A program made the position numbers and the translations under genes. Below are positions 1 through 9,236 of a stretch of DNA of 64,000 bases, piece after piece. Each line of letters begins with the position of its first letter. Within the stretch, counting starts at the first letter, position 1. The notes below the pieces were generated by a model, which was given only the letters and a program-made list of their open reading frames with translations, had not been told where the DNA came from and did no database searches. Source of the DNA: Dyadobacter sp. MSC1_007. GTDB taxonomy: Bacteria; Bacteroidota; Bacteroidia; Cytophagales; Spirosomataceae. The DNA is taken from assembly GCF_023667495.1 (NCBI RefSeq), contig NZ_JAMOZL010000001.1, positions 714,817-778,816 of the forward strand. The letters run 5' to 3'.

Positions 1-101
1 TTATTGGATATATTCTGATTTGATGATGCAGTTTGAGCGGCGCATTCAATATTGCTGATCGCCAGAAGCGTTAAAAAAAGTATGTTAATAAATCTCATCA
101 T
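1..101 (-). CDS. N-terminus of a secreted protein (partial, runs off the window)
   Basis: Reading down from the ATG at 101 gives 33 codons with no stop before the window edge. The product starts MMRFINILFLTLLAI and reaches a probable signal peptidase site near CAAQT, a common pattern in Bacteroidota exported proteins. Only the signal peptide and a few mature residues are visible, so the function is unknown. A second ATG at 98 is equally possible. The 279 bases between this start and the stress-protein gene contain a 12-base palindrome (GGGGATATCCCC, 140-151) and no other convincing gene or promoter. Confidence 0.6.
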   Translation of the reverse strand, partial: MMRFINILFLTLLAISNIECAAQTASSNQNISN

Positions 102-380
102 TTTCAGAGCTGTAAAATTCATTTTTACGATAAGTACCGGGGGATATCCCCAGGCCACAAGGGCTAAATTAGTGAATTTGGCCAAAGCGTCATATGCCTC
201 AGGTGCCACGCTCTGGAATGTTTCCGACAAGTCGAACTGGCTCCCGAAGCTCGGCGGTCCGGCGTTCGCAGGCAGGTATGGAAATTGCTGTGATTTGTAA
301 GGTATCTTTCCGGATAGTCGAAAAGGAGCGGAAAAAGCAGGAGTAGCGCATTTAATTGGCAATCAAAAAGGTCTTATGCT

Positions 381-1214
381 ATGAAATCGATGCTGATACT
401 AACGGATTTTTCGGAAAACGCTTTTCGCGCTGCCGAATATGCCTGTGGGTTGACCGTTCCACTGCAAATCAACCGTATTGTCTTGTACTCCGCATACCAG
501 ACCATTATTGCGGGAACTGAGATACCCGTTACCCTGGACAGCCAGCAACTCTACCTGGAAACCATGCAAGAGCTGGGGCTGCTGCGCGACCGGATTAAAT
601 CCTTGGTTGACGATTCTCTGACCATTGACCTTATTGCAGAGGATACCTATTTGGCTGACCGAATCAACCCGCTATGCAAAGAGCAGTCCATTTATATGGT
701 TGCGATGGGCATATCGGGTAAATCCGGGTTGGGAAAATTATTAATAGGAAGGACCACTGTTGGGATACAGCGGACCAGCGAATTCCCTTTATTGATCGTA
801 CCCCACGAGGCATTGATTGGAAGTGCAGTGACAACCGTTGTTTTCACCACGGACCTCAAAGGTTTCCCTGCCGTGCAGGCGGATTGGCTCCGTGAAATTT
901 TAGATGCTTTTCGCGCGGATTTGCACGTAATAAATATAAAACCCGATGAAGAGGAAAATCACCTTATCCAAAACCAGGATGCGCTCAAAGGCCTGCATGA
1001 TCTATTGAATCCCTATGATCCTAAGTTTCATTTTTTACAGGGGGAGGATGTCACAAAGCAGATCCTGGCTTTTTCAGAGCTTCATCACGCCTCCATGATC
1101 ATCGCTGTCCATAGAAAGCGTGGCTTTTTCTCCGGCCTGTTCCATGAAAGTGTTTCCGAAAAACTCGCTTACAATTCCCAGATACCCTTATTGTCTTTGC
1201 CAGATTTGCAGTAG
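381..1214 (+). CDS. Tandem universal stress protein (UspA family)
   Basis: The 277-residue product is about twice the length of a single Usp domain. The first domain (about 1-140) ends with the family nucleotide-binding pattern: GISGKSG, then GRTTVG and PLLIVP. The second (about 145-277) is more divergent; it keeps the closing helix and a PLLSLP strand but its glycine pattern is poor, so it probably does not bind ATP. Such proteins are cytoplasmic and associated with starvation, redox or envelope stress. It sits near a DUF305 protein and a phosphoribosyltransferase. The ATG at 381 puts the Usp fold at the N-terminus (MLILTDFSENA). Family is certain; physiological role unknown. Confidence 0.9.
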   Translation: MKSMLILTDFSENAFRAAEYACGLTVPLQINRIVLYSAYQTIIAGTEIPVTLDSQQLYLETMQELGLLRDRIKSLVDDSLTIDLIAEDTYLADRINPLCKEQSIYMVAMGISGKSGLGKLLIGRTTVGIQRTSEFPLLIVPHEALIGSAVTTVVFTTDLKGFPAVQADWLREILDAFRADLHVINIKPDEEENHLIQNQDALKGLHDLLNPYDPKFHFLQGEDVTKQILAFSELHHASMIIAVHRKRGFFSGLFHESVSEKLAYNSQIPLLSLPDLQ

Positions 1215-1372
1215 CTGCCCCATGTGAGGGACGGGTGTATGGGGGAACCGAACGCGTTGTGTCCTATCTGATCGAGGAACCTCTAAAACAGGGCACCAGG
1301 TTACGCTTTTTGGGGCGGGTGATTCCCGGACATCTGCACAGCCATTGGGATGGAAACTGGTAATTATCCAGC
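1211..1372 (+). pseudogene. Frameshifted 5' remnant of a GT4-type glycosyltransferase
   Basis: From 1211 one frame reads VAAPCEGRVYGGTERVVSYL and continues to KQGT near 1294. This resembles the N-terminus of GT4-family glycosyltransferases (YGGTERVVSYLTEEL...GH.VTLF). After 1298 the similarity moves to another frame: VTLFGAGDSRTSA. Restoring one C in the GGCACCAG stretch would give GHQVTLF in frame, so a single-base deletion explains the break. The fragment stops at the end of the DUF305 gene, and no start codon or catalytic region remains. The family call rests on a short motif. Confidence 0.6.
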
Positions 1373-1380
1373 AGGGCCGA

Positions 1381-1833
1381 TCACTTTTTCAATTCTTTTA
1401 GTTTGGCCTTCATCTGATCGATCTCTTGTTGCTGACTTGCAATAATTGTGCGGCATAATTCCTTTATTTCCGGGTCATTAATATTGGCTTCTTTTGCCAT
1501 TAGGATGGCACTGGCATGATGAGGGATCATCGACTTTAAAAATTGCCTGTCAGAAACTGCGGTTTGCTGGCGGATGAGCAGAAAAAATGCAATTAACACG
1601 ATACAGCTAGCTCCGACCGTTGCCACATTTATTTTTTTGTTCGTATACATGCTGCCCATCAAAGCAATTTCAATTATTATCATGGGCATAGCCATCAGGC
1701 CGGCCATATAAAATTGATTGATGTTGGTAAAAATATTGCTAAAAGTATCTACCATCGCATACATCAGTATATACATGCAGATAAATGACAGCGCTGCCAT
1801 TGCTATTAATTTTTTATATGGTTTGTCGTCCAT
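1381..1833 (-). CDS. Membrane-anchored DUF305 protein
   Basis: The 150-residue product has about four hydrophobic segments in its first 85 residues (IAMAALSFICMYILMY, AGLMAMPMIIIEIALM, ASCIVLIAFFLLI and part of the span between). A C-terminal segment follows with the DUF305 signature SMIPHHASAILMAKEA and IIASQQQEIDQMK. DUF305 is a ferritin-like four-helix fold, often found near metal or copper stress genes. The paired histidines (PHH) are retained. No partner gene is adjacent; the downstream neighbour is a glycosyltransferase remnant. Biochemical function is not established. Confidence 0.8.
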   Translation of the reverse strand: MDDKPYKKLIAMAALSFICMYILMYAMVDTFSNIFTNINQFYMAGLMAMPMIIIEIALMGSMYTNKKINVATVGASCIVLIAFFLLIRQQTAVSDRQFLKSMIPHHASAILMAKEANINDPEIKELCRTIIASQQQEIDQMKAKLKELKK

Positions 1834-2021
1834 GTTATTTTTCGATGCCGGTTAATGAAAATTTAAAAGGTTTTCCGGATCAAATAATTGTTCCATTTCT
1901 CGCGCCCATAACAACAGAAATACTTATGGCATTTGGGTATAAAATTTGCCCCGGATATGCTATTTAAATAGTGGAACTGGCGCGACGTAAACATTGCCAG
2001 CACATATAAACATTTTCGGTT

Positions 2022-2699
2022 ATGAACAGACATGAGAAGGTATTTATAGACCGAAGAGATGCCGGATTTGAAGTAGGTAAGCTCCTCGAAAAGAAATATA
2101 AAGACAGAAATGCCTTGATCCTGGGCATTCCGAGAGGAGGTGTTGAAGTTGCATATGAAGTTGCCAACGTATTAAACGGGGAACTATCGGTGGTAGTTAC
2201 GAAAAAATTGCCGCATCCTTTTCATGAAGAGCTGGCAGTGGGCGCGATAGCCGAAGACGGCTCAGTGTACCTTACTGATCTGGGGAAAAGCCTTGAAGAA
2301 GATGTAATCGAGGAAATCATCCGGAAGCAAACCAGCGAAGTAAAGAGCCGGATTCAGCGGTTCCGGAAAGGCAAGCCATTGCCCGAAATATTTAACCGGA
2401 TTGTCATTATTGTTGATGACGGAATTGCAACAGGTTCCACCATTATACCTGCGATCAAGCTGTGCAAAGCACGAAATCCCGACAAAGTAATTGTAGCTGC
2501 CCCGGTTTCAGGCAAAAGGGACCTGGAAGACATAACCGCTATCGCCGACGAACTTATTGTCGCGGTACGGCCTGCGGATTTTTATGCGGTCGGTCAGGTC
2601 TACAGAGATTTCCATAACCTTTCGGATCAGCAGGTAAATAGTTTGCTGGAAGATTTTGAATCGCGTATAGGTGGGACCGTAGCGTCCAGGGGGTTGTAG
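2022..2699 (+). CDS. Phosphoribosyltransferase-domain protein
   Basis: The 225-residue product has the type I phosphoribosyltransferase fold. IPRGGVEVAYEVA (about 36-48) is an early strand-loop, and VIIVDDGIATGSTIIPAI (about 127-144) is the PRPP-binding motif with the paired acidic residues. EELAVGAIAEDGSVYL (about 72-87) is typical of the stand-alone putative phosphoribosyltransferases often found with stress proteins or dienelactone-hydrolase-like domains. The nucleobase substrate cannot be deduced. A strong bidirectional terminator follows, so it is probably monocistronic. Confidence 0.85.
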   Translation: MNRHEKVFIDRRDAGFEVGKLLEKKYKDRNALILGIPRGGVEVAYEVANVLNGELSVVVTKKLPHPFHEELAVGAIAEDGSVYLTDLGKSLEEDVIEEIIRKQTSEVKSRIQRFRKGKPLPEIFNRIVIIVDDGIATGSTIIPAIKLCKARNPDKVIVAAPVSGKRDLEDITAIADELIVAVRPADFYAVGQVYRDFHNLSDQQVNSLLEDFESRIGGTVASRGL

Positions 2700-2811
2700 A
2701 AAAAGGGCAGCAACTTCCCTTGCCATTGGGGAAACGGCTCCTAATAACCGCCTTGGGCCGGATGTTTGCTGGTAGCTCCGGCTTATCTGTTGTTTGACAA
2801 GATGGTTGCAT

Positions 2812-2847
2812 AAAAAAGGCTGTTTCCGTTAGGAAAACAGCCTTTTT
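2812..2847. terminator. Bidirectional intrinsic terminator
   Basis: An A-run, then GGCTGTTTtccgttaggAAAACAGCC and a T-run form a hairpin with poly-A on one side and poly-T on the other. It lies between the convergent phosphoribosyltransferase gene and cytochrome oxidase gene and can serve both. The remaining 160 bases up to the oxidase stop codon hold nothing recognisable. Confidence 0.8.
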
Positions 2848-3012
2848 GTTAATCTTTTCCTTTCGCTGGGATTGTCCAGATCAAGTTCTAAGGATCTATT
2901 CTCAGATCCGATAGTAAGCTGTTTTACGAGCCAGCTATCGAGCCACTCCTTAAAGACTAACAATTTAAAATGTAAAAGAACTGTGCCAAAAGTGAATGTC
3001 GAAAAATAGCTA

Positions 3013-4878
3013 TCAGGGTTGATTGAACGGGTCGTTAAAATACTGGCCATGGATTACAGGCTCCTTATACACCTCCTCATTTTCGTGCGCAAGATTAGAT
3101 TCCGGGGTTTCTGAGTAAGGGACATGCTGTGGAATAAAATCCTGTTTTGCACCCGGTTTGCTGTAATCATAAGGCCAGCGAAAAACCGGCGGCAGCTTGC
3201 CCGGCCAGTTGCCGTGTGGCGGATTGATCGGCGCAGTCCATTCGAGCGTATTGGAATGCCACGGGTTCTGCGTGGCAGGTTTTCCTATGAAAATGCTCTT
3301 GAAAAAATTGTAAAGGAAAATCAGCTGTGCCAGAAATGTGAAGATTGCAGCGTAGGTAATGAAAGTGCTCATATCCCCAAAACGATGCGTGAAATCATAA
3401 CTTGTAAACGCATAATATCGTCTCGGAAACCCGGCTATACCGATGTAATGCAGCGGTACGAAAACCATATAGACGCCGATGAACGTCAGCCAGAAGTGCA
3501 GTTGTCCCAACGAATATGACATCGTCCTGCCAAACATCTTTGGAAACCAGTGATACACGCCGGCCAGCAGCCCGAACGCAGACGCTGCACCCATTACCAG
3601 GTGGAAATGCGCAACTACGAAATAAGTGTCATGCAACTGAATGTCGAGTGCGCTATTGCCCAGGATAATGCCGGTAAGCCCGCCGGATACGAAAAAGGAC
3701 ACCAGACCGATTGCAAAAAGCATGGCCGGCGTAAAAATGATATTGCCCCGCCAGAGCGTGGTAATGTAATTAAAAGCCTTCACGGCCGACGGCACGGCGA
3801 TGATCAGTGTGAGGAACATAAAAATAGAGCCCAGAAACGGGTTCATTCCCGAAACGAACATATGGTGCGCCCATACGATGAATGACAGAAATGCGATACC
3901 GAGCATTGATGCGATCATGGCCCGATAGCCGAAAATGGGTTTGCGTGCATTGGTGGCTATGATCTCCGAGGTGATCCCGAGTGCAGGCAGGATCACTATG
4001 TAAACCTCAGGGTGCCCCAGAAACCAGAACAGGTGTTGAAAAAGAATAGGGCTTCCCCCCAAATTAGGCAACGCTTCACCATTGATATAGATGTCTGACA
4101 GATAAAAACTGGTACCGAAGTGCCGGTCGAAGATCAGCAGTAGCACAGCGGAAAACAATACCGGAAAAGATATCAGTCCGAGAATAGCCGTGATCAGAAA
4201 CGACCAGATCGTCAGTGGCAGCCTGCCGAAGGTCATGCCCCGGGTGCGGAGATTGATGATCGTCGTAATGTAATTGATTCCTCCCAGGAGTTGGGAAACG
4301 ATAAACAGCGCCATGCTGGCCAACCAGAGCGTCATGCCGACGCCCGATCCGGGATGCGCCTGCGGCAATGCGCTCAACGGCGGGTATACCACCCATCCCC
4401 CGGCCGCCGGTCCGGTAGAGACAAACAGCGAGGAGAGCATTACGACACTGGCTGTGAAAAAGAACCAATAGGAAAGCATGTTCAGAAAACCCGAAGCCAT
4501 GTCACGCGCGCCGATCTGTAGAGGGATCAAAAAATTGCTGAATGTCCCGCTCAACCCGGCTGTGAGCACGAAGAAGACCATGATCGTGCCATGCATAGTA
4601 ACCATAGCAAGGTAGAAATTCGGGTCGAGCTTTCCCGTGTCGCTGATCCAGTTGCCCAGCACGGGTTTGAGCCAGCTAAGATTGACGTCGGGCATACCGA
4701 GCTGGATACGGAATAATACCGACATCAAAAGGCCCGCAATGGCCCAGAAAATGCCCGTGATCAGGTACTGCTTGGCGATCATTTTATGGTCCTGGGAAAA
4801 AACGTATCTGGACCAGAACGACTGGGGCTGGTGGTCGGCGGTTGCAACCTCGGTAGAAAATTCGTTAAGATCGGACAT
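3013..4878 (-). CDS. ctaD: Cytochrome c oxidase subunit I (haem-copper oxidase)
   Basis: A 621-residue polytopic inner-membrane protein of the haem-copper oxidase superfamily, which reduces O2 and pumps protons. Visible signatures are MHGTIMVFF (low-spin haem His), GHPEVYIVILP (CuB His, proton-channel Glu and cross-linked Tyr), WAHHMF (two CuB His) and HDTYFVVAHFHLVMG (haem a3/a ligands). About twelve membrane spans are present. The C-terminus carries a 60-80 residue Pro-rich cytoplasmic tail (WTAPINPPHGNWPGKLPP). No subunit II, III or assembly gene is adjacent, so its partners must be elsewhere, or this is an additional copy. The ATG at 4878 leaves a normal N-terminal leader before the first span. 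Confidence 0.95.
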   Translation of the reverse strand: MSDLNEFSTEVATADHQPQSFWSRYVFSQDHKMIAKQYLITGIFWAIAGLLMSVLFRIQLGMPDVNLSWLKPVLGNWISDTGKLDPNFYLAMVTMHGTIMVFFVLTAGLSGTFSNFLIPLQIGARDMASGFLNMLSYWFFFTASVVMLSSLFVSTGPAAGGWVVYPPLSALPQAHPGSGVGMTLWLASMALFIVSQLLGGINYITTIINLRTRGMTFGRLPLTIWSFLITAILGLISFPVLFSAVLLLIFDRHFGTSFYLSDIYINGEALPNLGGSPILFQHLFWFLGHPEVYIVILPALGITSEIIATNARKPIFGYRAMIASMLGIAFLSFIVWAHHMFVSGMNPFLGSIFMFLTLIIAVPSAVKAFNYITTLWRGNIIFTPAMLFAIGLVSFFVSGGLTGIILGNSALDIQLHDTYFVVAHFHLVMGAASAFGLLAGVYHWFPKMFGRTMSYSLGQLHFWLTFIGVYMVFVPLHYIGIAGFPRRYYAFTSYDFTHRFGDMSTFITYAAIFTFLAQLIFLYNFFKSIFIGKPATQNPWHSNTLEWTAPINPPHGNWPGKLPPVFRWPYDYSKPGAKQDFIPQHVPYSETPESNLAHENEEVYKEPVIHGQYFNDPFNQP

Positions 4879-5086
4879 AGGCGTATCAAAAAATTAGGCG
4901 TCTATTTTAAATCCGGTGGTTCTGAGCGGGGCCTGTGAACCAGGACGGGCAAAGCCCATAAATTCTGTTCCAGGGAGGGGAAACTTGAAGAGCGCTGGTG
5001 CCCGTATGTTTCACACGCTGCTCATCACGGTACGAGTGCAGCTTTTAAGTTAACAAATCCTTAACTTATCAATTGATCTTTAACCA

Positions 5087-5094
5087 TAGATTTG
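5087..5094 (+). promoter_or_regulatory. Bacteroidota -7 promoter element (TAGATTTG)
   Basis: Exact match to TAnnTTTG, the -7 element of Bacteroidota housekeeping promoters, 38 bases before the phosphoesterase start codon. A clear TTG at -33 is not visible. Confidence 0.5.
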
Positions 5095-5131
5095 ACGTGT
5101 TGCAGCCTTTGATTCAATAAAATAACTCACC

Positions 5132-7627
5132 ATGATAAGAAGTCTAAAATTCTGTCTGTACCTGATGCTGGCAGGTGTCGTTGCCGGCGGTTGTAAGAAG
5201 AATATCGGTTCTGCCGGTCGGCAGGAGGAGCAGGCGATCTATAAGGAGCTGTCGTCTAAGCGCATTAATTTGCCCAATGGCTGGTCACTTACACCGGTTG
5301 GAAGGAGCCTCGATCTGGATGATCTGCCTCTGAACCTTGTGGTATCCCCGTCGAAAAAGTACCTGGCAGTAACCAATAACGGCCAAAGCACGCAAAGCAT
5401 TACCTTAATTGACGCTGCATCGGAAAAAGTGCTCGATTCTGCGCGGGTTGCCAAGTCTTACCTCGGGCTGGCTTTCAGTCAGGATGAGAAAACGCTTTAC
5501 GCGTCGGGTGGAAATGATAATAACATTTTAGTATTCACAATTGAAAACCAGCAACTTGTTCCGACGCAGCCGATTGTGTTGGGTAAACCATGGCCGGTCA
5601 AAATTTCCCCGACTGGAATAGCTGTCGATGATGCGCAGAACAGGATTTATGTAGTGACGAAGGAAGATAGCTCGCTTTACATTTGTGATACGCAAACGAA
5701 AAAGACAATCGGTAAAATAAATCTGGGTGCAGCGGCTTACACTTGCGTGCTTTCCAATGATAAAAAAGAGCTCTACGTTTCACTTTGGGGCGGCTCACGG
5801 GTGGTGATTGTGAATACGGAAACGCAGCAAATTGCCGCCGAAATCGCGACCAATAAAAACCCGAACGACCTGCTTTTGACCAAAGACGGTAAATTTTTAT
5901 ACGTAGCCAATGGCAATGATAACACCGTCGGACTTATTGACCTTGCCAGGCGCCAGATATCAGAAACGCTAACTACCTCTCTTTTTCCGGATGCGCCCGT
6001 CGGCACTACTCCCAATGGCTTGGCGCTGAGCGAAGATGAGAAAACCCTGTACATTGCCAATGCGGATAACAACTGTCTTGCAGTTTTTGATGTGGAAACC
6101 AAAGGGCGCAGCCATTCCATCGGCTTCATTCCGACAGGCTGGTACCCGACGGCCGTTAAAACCATTGGTTCAAAGATATTTGTCACCAATGGAAAAGGGT
6201 TTTCCTCCAAAGCAAATCCGAAAGGCCCTAATCCGAATTTGTCGAAGGTGCCGCAGCAGGTAGGGCCTAACCCGCAGGCTTACATTGGCCGGGAACAGTA
6301 CATTGGCGGCTTGTTTAAAGGGACTTTGTCGATCATTGATGCGCCGTCATCGCCGGTGCTGGCTGCTTACTCGCGGGTGGTTTATGCCAATACACCTTAT
6401 ACTAAAAACAAAGAATTGAATGCGGAAGGAGAGGCTGGAAACCCGATTCCAATGAAGGTAGGGGACAAATCGCCTATTAAATATGTCTTTTATATCATTA
6501 AGGAAAACCGGACCTACGACCAGATCCTGGGCGATATGAAGGAGGGGAACGGTGATGCGTCGCTTTGCTTGTTCCCGGAAAAAGTAACACCAAACCAGCA
6601 CGCGCTCGCCCGCGAATTTGTATTGCTGGATAACTTCTATGTGGATGCCGAGGTTAGCGCCGACGGGCACAACTGGTCTTCCGCCGCTTACGCCAATGAT
6701 TATGTGGAAAAAAACTGGGTTACCAGCTACGGCGGGCGCGGAGGTACCTATGATTATGAAGGCCAAAAGGAAATCGCGCACCCCCGCGACGGCTTCATCT
6801 GGGACCACGCGTTACGTGCGGGCGTGACATTCCGCAGTTACGGCTGGTTCGCTGACGATGGAAAAGCCAATATCAAAACACTGGAAGGAAAGTATTGTCC
6901 GACTTTCAAAGGATACAATCTGGGCTATATGGATATTGATCGCGAGGCGGCCTGGGAGAAGGATTTTGATGCACTGCTGGCAGCCGACAAACTTCCGAGG
7001 CTGAACACGTTAAGGTTTGGCAATGACCATACTTCGGGCGCCAGTGTAGGGAAGCCAACGCCATTTGCGGCTGTGGGCGACAACGACCTGGCCGTCGGAC
7101 GTTTTGTTGAACACCTTTCCAAAAGCAAGGTTTGGAACGAATCAGTGGTCTTTATTTTAGAAGATGATGCTCAAAATGGTCCCGACCACGTGGATGCGCA
7201 CCGTTCCATTGCATTTGTTGCGGGAGGCTTTGTGAAAAGAGGTTTTGTGGATCACACCATGTATTCGACTTCCGGAATGCTCCGTACGATGGAACTGATC
7301 CTGGGTATAAAGCCGATGAGCCAGTACGACGCGGCTGCTACCCCAATGTGGAGATGTTTCAATAATAAGCCTAACCCGGCCCCTTTTACGTCAAGAGAAG
7401 CGGGTGTTGATCTGACTCAGAAAAATGTGGCTGTAAATACCAATTCACGGCGTTCAGATCAGTTTGATCTCTCAGTACCCGACGCAATTGATGACCTGAT
7501 TTTCAGTGAGATCGTATGGCAAACAGTGCGTGGTGAAAAGAGCATTATGCCTGCTCCCCGCCGCGGCGCTTTCGTAAGACTTGAAAAAGGAGATGAAGAC
7601 GAGGAAGAAGGATTTGACGAAGATTAA
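5132..7627 (+). CDS. Beta-propeller / phosphoesterase lipoprotein
   Basis: An 831-residue protein with a lipoprotein signal (MIRSLKFCLYLMLAGVVAGGC, lipobox VAGGC), so membrane-anchored outside the cytoplasm. Residues about 45-420 are YncE/YVTN-type propeller repeats (for example DGKFLYVANGNDNTVGLIDL and DEKTLYIANADNNCLAVFDV). Residues about 445-760 form an alkaline-phosphatase-superfamily phosphoesterase: YIIKENRTYDQILGDM, DGHNWSSAAYANDYVEK, then FILEDDAQNGPDHVDAHRS with metal-binding Asp/His. The tail is strongly acidic. The same two-domain layout occurs in known bifunctional YncE/phosphatase-like proteins; the substrate is unknown. It converges on a SusD/SusC pair across a shared terminator. 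Confidence 0.85.
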   Translation: MIRSLKFCLYLMLAGVVAGGCKKNIGSAGRQEEQAIYKELSSKRINLPNGWSLTPVGRSLDLDDLPLNLVVSPSKKYLAVTNNGQSTQSITLIDAASEKVLDSARVAKSYLGLAFSQDEKTLYASGGNDNNILVFTIENQQLVPTQPIVLGKPWPVKISPTGIAVDDAQNRIYVVTKEDSSLYICDTQTKKTIGKINLGAAAYTCVLSNDKKELYVSLWGGSRVVIVNTETQQIAAEIATNKNPNDLLLTKDGKFLYVANGNDNTVGLIDLARRQISETLTTSLFPDAPVGTTPNGLALSEDEKTLYIANADNNCLAVFDVETKGRSHSIGFIPTGWYPTAVKTIGSKIFVTNGKGFSSKANPKGPNPNLSKVPQQVGPNPQAYIGREQYIGGLFKGTLSIIDAPSSPVLAAYSRVVYANTPYTKNKELNAEGEAGNPIPMKVGDKSPIKYVFYIIKENRTYDQILGDMKEGNGDASLCLFPEKVTPNQHALAREFVLLDNFYVDAEVSADGHNWSSAAYANDYVEKNWVTSYGGRGGTYDYEGQKEIAHPRDGFIWDHALRAGVTFRSYGWFADDGKANIKTLEGKYCPTFKGYNLGYMDIDREAAWEKDFDALLAADKLPRLNTLRFGNDHTSGASVGKPTPFAAVGDNDLAVGRFVEHLSKSKVWNESVVFILEDDAQNGPDHVDAHRSIAFVAGGFVKRGFVDHTMYSTSGMLRTMELILGIKPMSQYDAAATPMWRCFNNKPNPAPFTSREAGVDLTQKNVAVNTNSRRSDQFDLSVPDAIDDLIFSEIVWQTVRGEKSIMPAPRRGAFVRLEKGDEDEEEGFDED

Positions 7628-7631
7628 ACAA

Positions 7632-7670
7632 AAAAACGCTGCACGGAAAACAGGTCCGTGCAGCGTTTTT
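7632..7670. terminator. Bidirectional intrinsic terminator
   Basis: AAAAACGCTGCACGGA / TCCGTGCAGCGTTTTT is a perfect long stem with A-run and T-run. It sits between the convergent phosphoesterase gene and susD-like gene. Confidence 0.9.
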
Positions 7671-7683
7671 GCCTTATAATGGT

Positions 7684-9228
7684 TTAATAGCCCTCGTTCT
7701 GATACATTTTCGCAGGATCCAGCTTGTGTTCGTCAAACGGGATCGGATAGTACCGGTCTTTTGTTCCAAAATTGGAAAGCTTGGCCAGGCCGAAACTCGC
7801 CTGGTCTTTACTTTTGAAGTAAGCTACTAATTCTTCTGTTGTGAAAAAGCGCAGCAAATCGAACCAGCGCTGATTTTCGAATGCGAGCTCCACCCTGCGC
7901 TCGTGCAGGATCGCCAGTTTCAAAGTAGGATATTTGGCTCGATAAGTGGCATTCTGCATGGACGCAGCGTAAAGTGGCAGCCCGGCACGTTCGCGTACCT
8001 GATCCAGAAAGCCGATCGCCGCAGTCTCTTCGCCCAATTGCATATTGACTTCGGCCAGCATCAGGATCACATCGGCGTAACGCATCAGGATCCAGTCATT
8101 GCCCCCGTATCCGTTGGTAGTGGCTGCCGGGCTTGCGTCACGGAATTTGGTGATAAAATAATCGCGGACAATCGGGTCATTGGCGAATTTGACTGAGAAA
8201 TCCTTGCGAACATCTTTATCCTCATAATCCAGTACCAGGTCCGCTGTAACGTTGCCGCCTGCTCCGGTTGAAGTAACGAGTGAATTGATCGTCTCGCCTT
8301 TCGCCTGGTTGTTACGGGCAATCGCCGACGAAAAGTTAATGTCGCCCTGGCGGTTCACAATCTGAAAAATAACCTCGGGCATAGTCGATTTCTTGGCAAC
8401 ATCAAACACGTCTGCATATGGAATGTCTTTCAACAATCCGAATGAACGGAGATTGTAGCAGGCCATTAAATAGGTTTTGGCCTCATTCAGATTGGCGGTA
8501 CGGTTCGCAGGGTCCAGCGTGCCGGCCATGGTCAGGTACACTTTTCCGAGCAATGCATTCGCCGCAGCCTTGGTTACTTTGCCTTTGGTTGCCGCTGTCT
8601 GCACATTGGGCAAGGGGCTGTTGAGCGCGTCTTTCAGGTCGGTGACGATCTGCTGGTAAACCACCGCCTGTTTTTCACGAAATGTACTGGCCTGAACTTG
8701 TTCCAGGGAGTTCAATGGCTTGGTAATCAGCGGGACATCGCCCCACTTCCTGACCAGTTCAAAATAGATCATCGCCCGCAGGTATTTGGCTTCCGCCTGA
8801 TATTGTGCTTTCAGGTCTGCATTGGAAAAAGTAACTTTCTCAATACCATCCAAAACCTGGTTGGCGCGGGAAATGACCTGGTATAATGCCAGCCAATGCG
8901 CTTTGAGATAGGTATTGCTGGGCAACAGCGAAAAATCATTGAACTGGAACGGCTCGCCCGCATTGGATTGGTTATCATTCCTGCCTGTATTGTCCGAGCG
9001 CTCCTCATTGAAAAGCCCACTGCTTTCACCGACGCCGTTACCGTTCCGCAAAGCGTTGTAAATACCATTTACAGCCGCAAGCACATCGCCTTCCGACTGG
9101 TAATATGATTCGGCCGAAACTGCATTTGGATCTTCCAGGTCGATAAAATCAGAAGAGCAGGCGCTGAACAGCGAAAGTCCTGCCGCAGCGAGAAGATTGG
9201 TAATTTTATATTTTTTGAAAAACATCAT
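7684..9228 (-). CDS. SusD/RagB-family nutrient-binding lipoprotein
   Basis: A 514-residue outer-membrane lipoprotein: signal MMFFKKYKITNLLAAAGLSLFSAC, then the usual acidic start SSDFIDLEDPN. SusD hallmarks include YLRAMIYFELVRKWGDVPLIT (about 147-167), AANALLGKVYLTMAG (TPR-like helices) and the C-terminal RRVELAFENQRWFDLLRF and YYPIPFDEHKLDPAKMYQNEGY. It forms the lid of the SusC transporter encoded 8 bases upstream in the same operon. No glycoside hydrolase lies in this operon, so the ligand may not be a polysaccharide. ATGs at 9228 and 9225 are both possible. Confidence 0.95.
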   Translation of the reverse strand: MMFFKKYKITNLLAAAGLSLFSACSSDFIDLEDPNAVSAESYYQSEGDVLAAVNGIYNALRNGNGVGESSGLFNEERSDNTGRNDNQSNAGEPFQFNDFSLLPSNTYLKAHWLALYQVISRANQVLDGIEKVTFSNADLKAQYQAEAKYLRAMIYFELVRKWGDVPLITKPLNSLEQVQASTFREKQAVVYQQIVTDLKDALNSPLPNVQTAATKGKVTKAAANALLGKVYLTMAGTLDPANRTANLNEAKTYLMACYNLRSFGLLKDIPYADVFDVAKKSTMPEVIFQIVNRQGDINFSSAIARNNQAKGETINSLVTSTGAGGNVTADLVLDYEDKDVRKDFSVKFANDPIVRDYFITKFRDASPAATTNGYGGNDWILMRYADVILMLAEVNMQLGEETAAIGFLDQVRERAGLPLYAASMQNATYRAKYPTLKLAILHERRVELAFENQRWFDLLRFFTTEELVAYFKSKDQASFGLAKLSNFGTKDRYYPIPFDEHKLDPAKMYQNEGY

Positions 9229-9236
9229 GATTCGGA

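Noticed and set aside
52..300. 82-codon plus-strand frame at the window start
   Set aside because: It lacks codon or motif support and overlaps the better-supported signal-peptide gene on the minus strand.
2829..3050. 73-codon minus-strand frame after the cytochrome oxidase gene
   Set aside because: It overlaps the oxidase end and terminates inside the terminator hairpin; no family pattern is recognisable.
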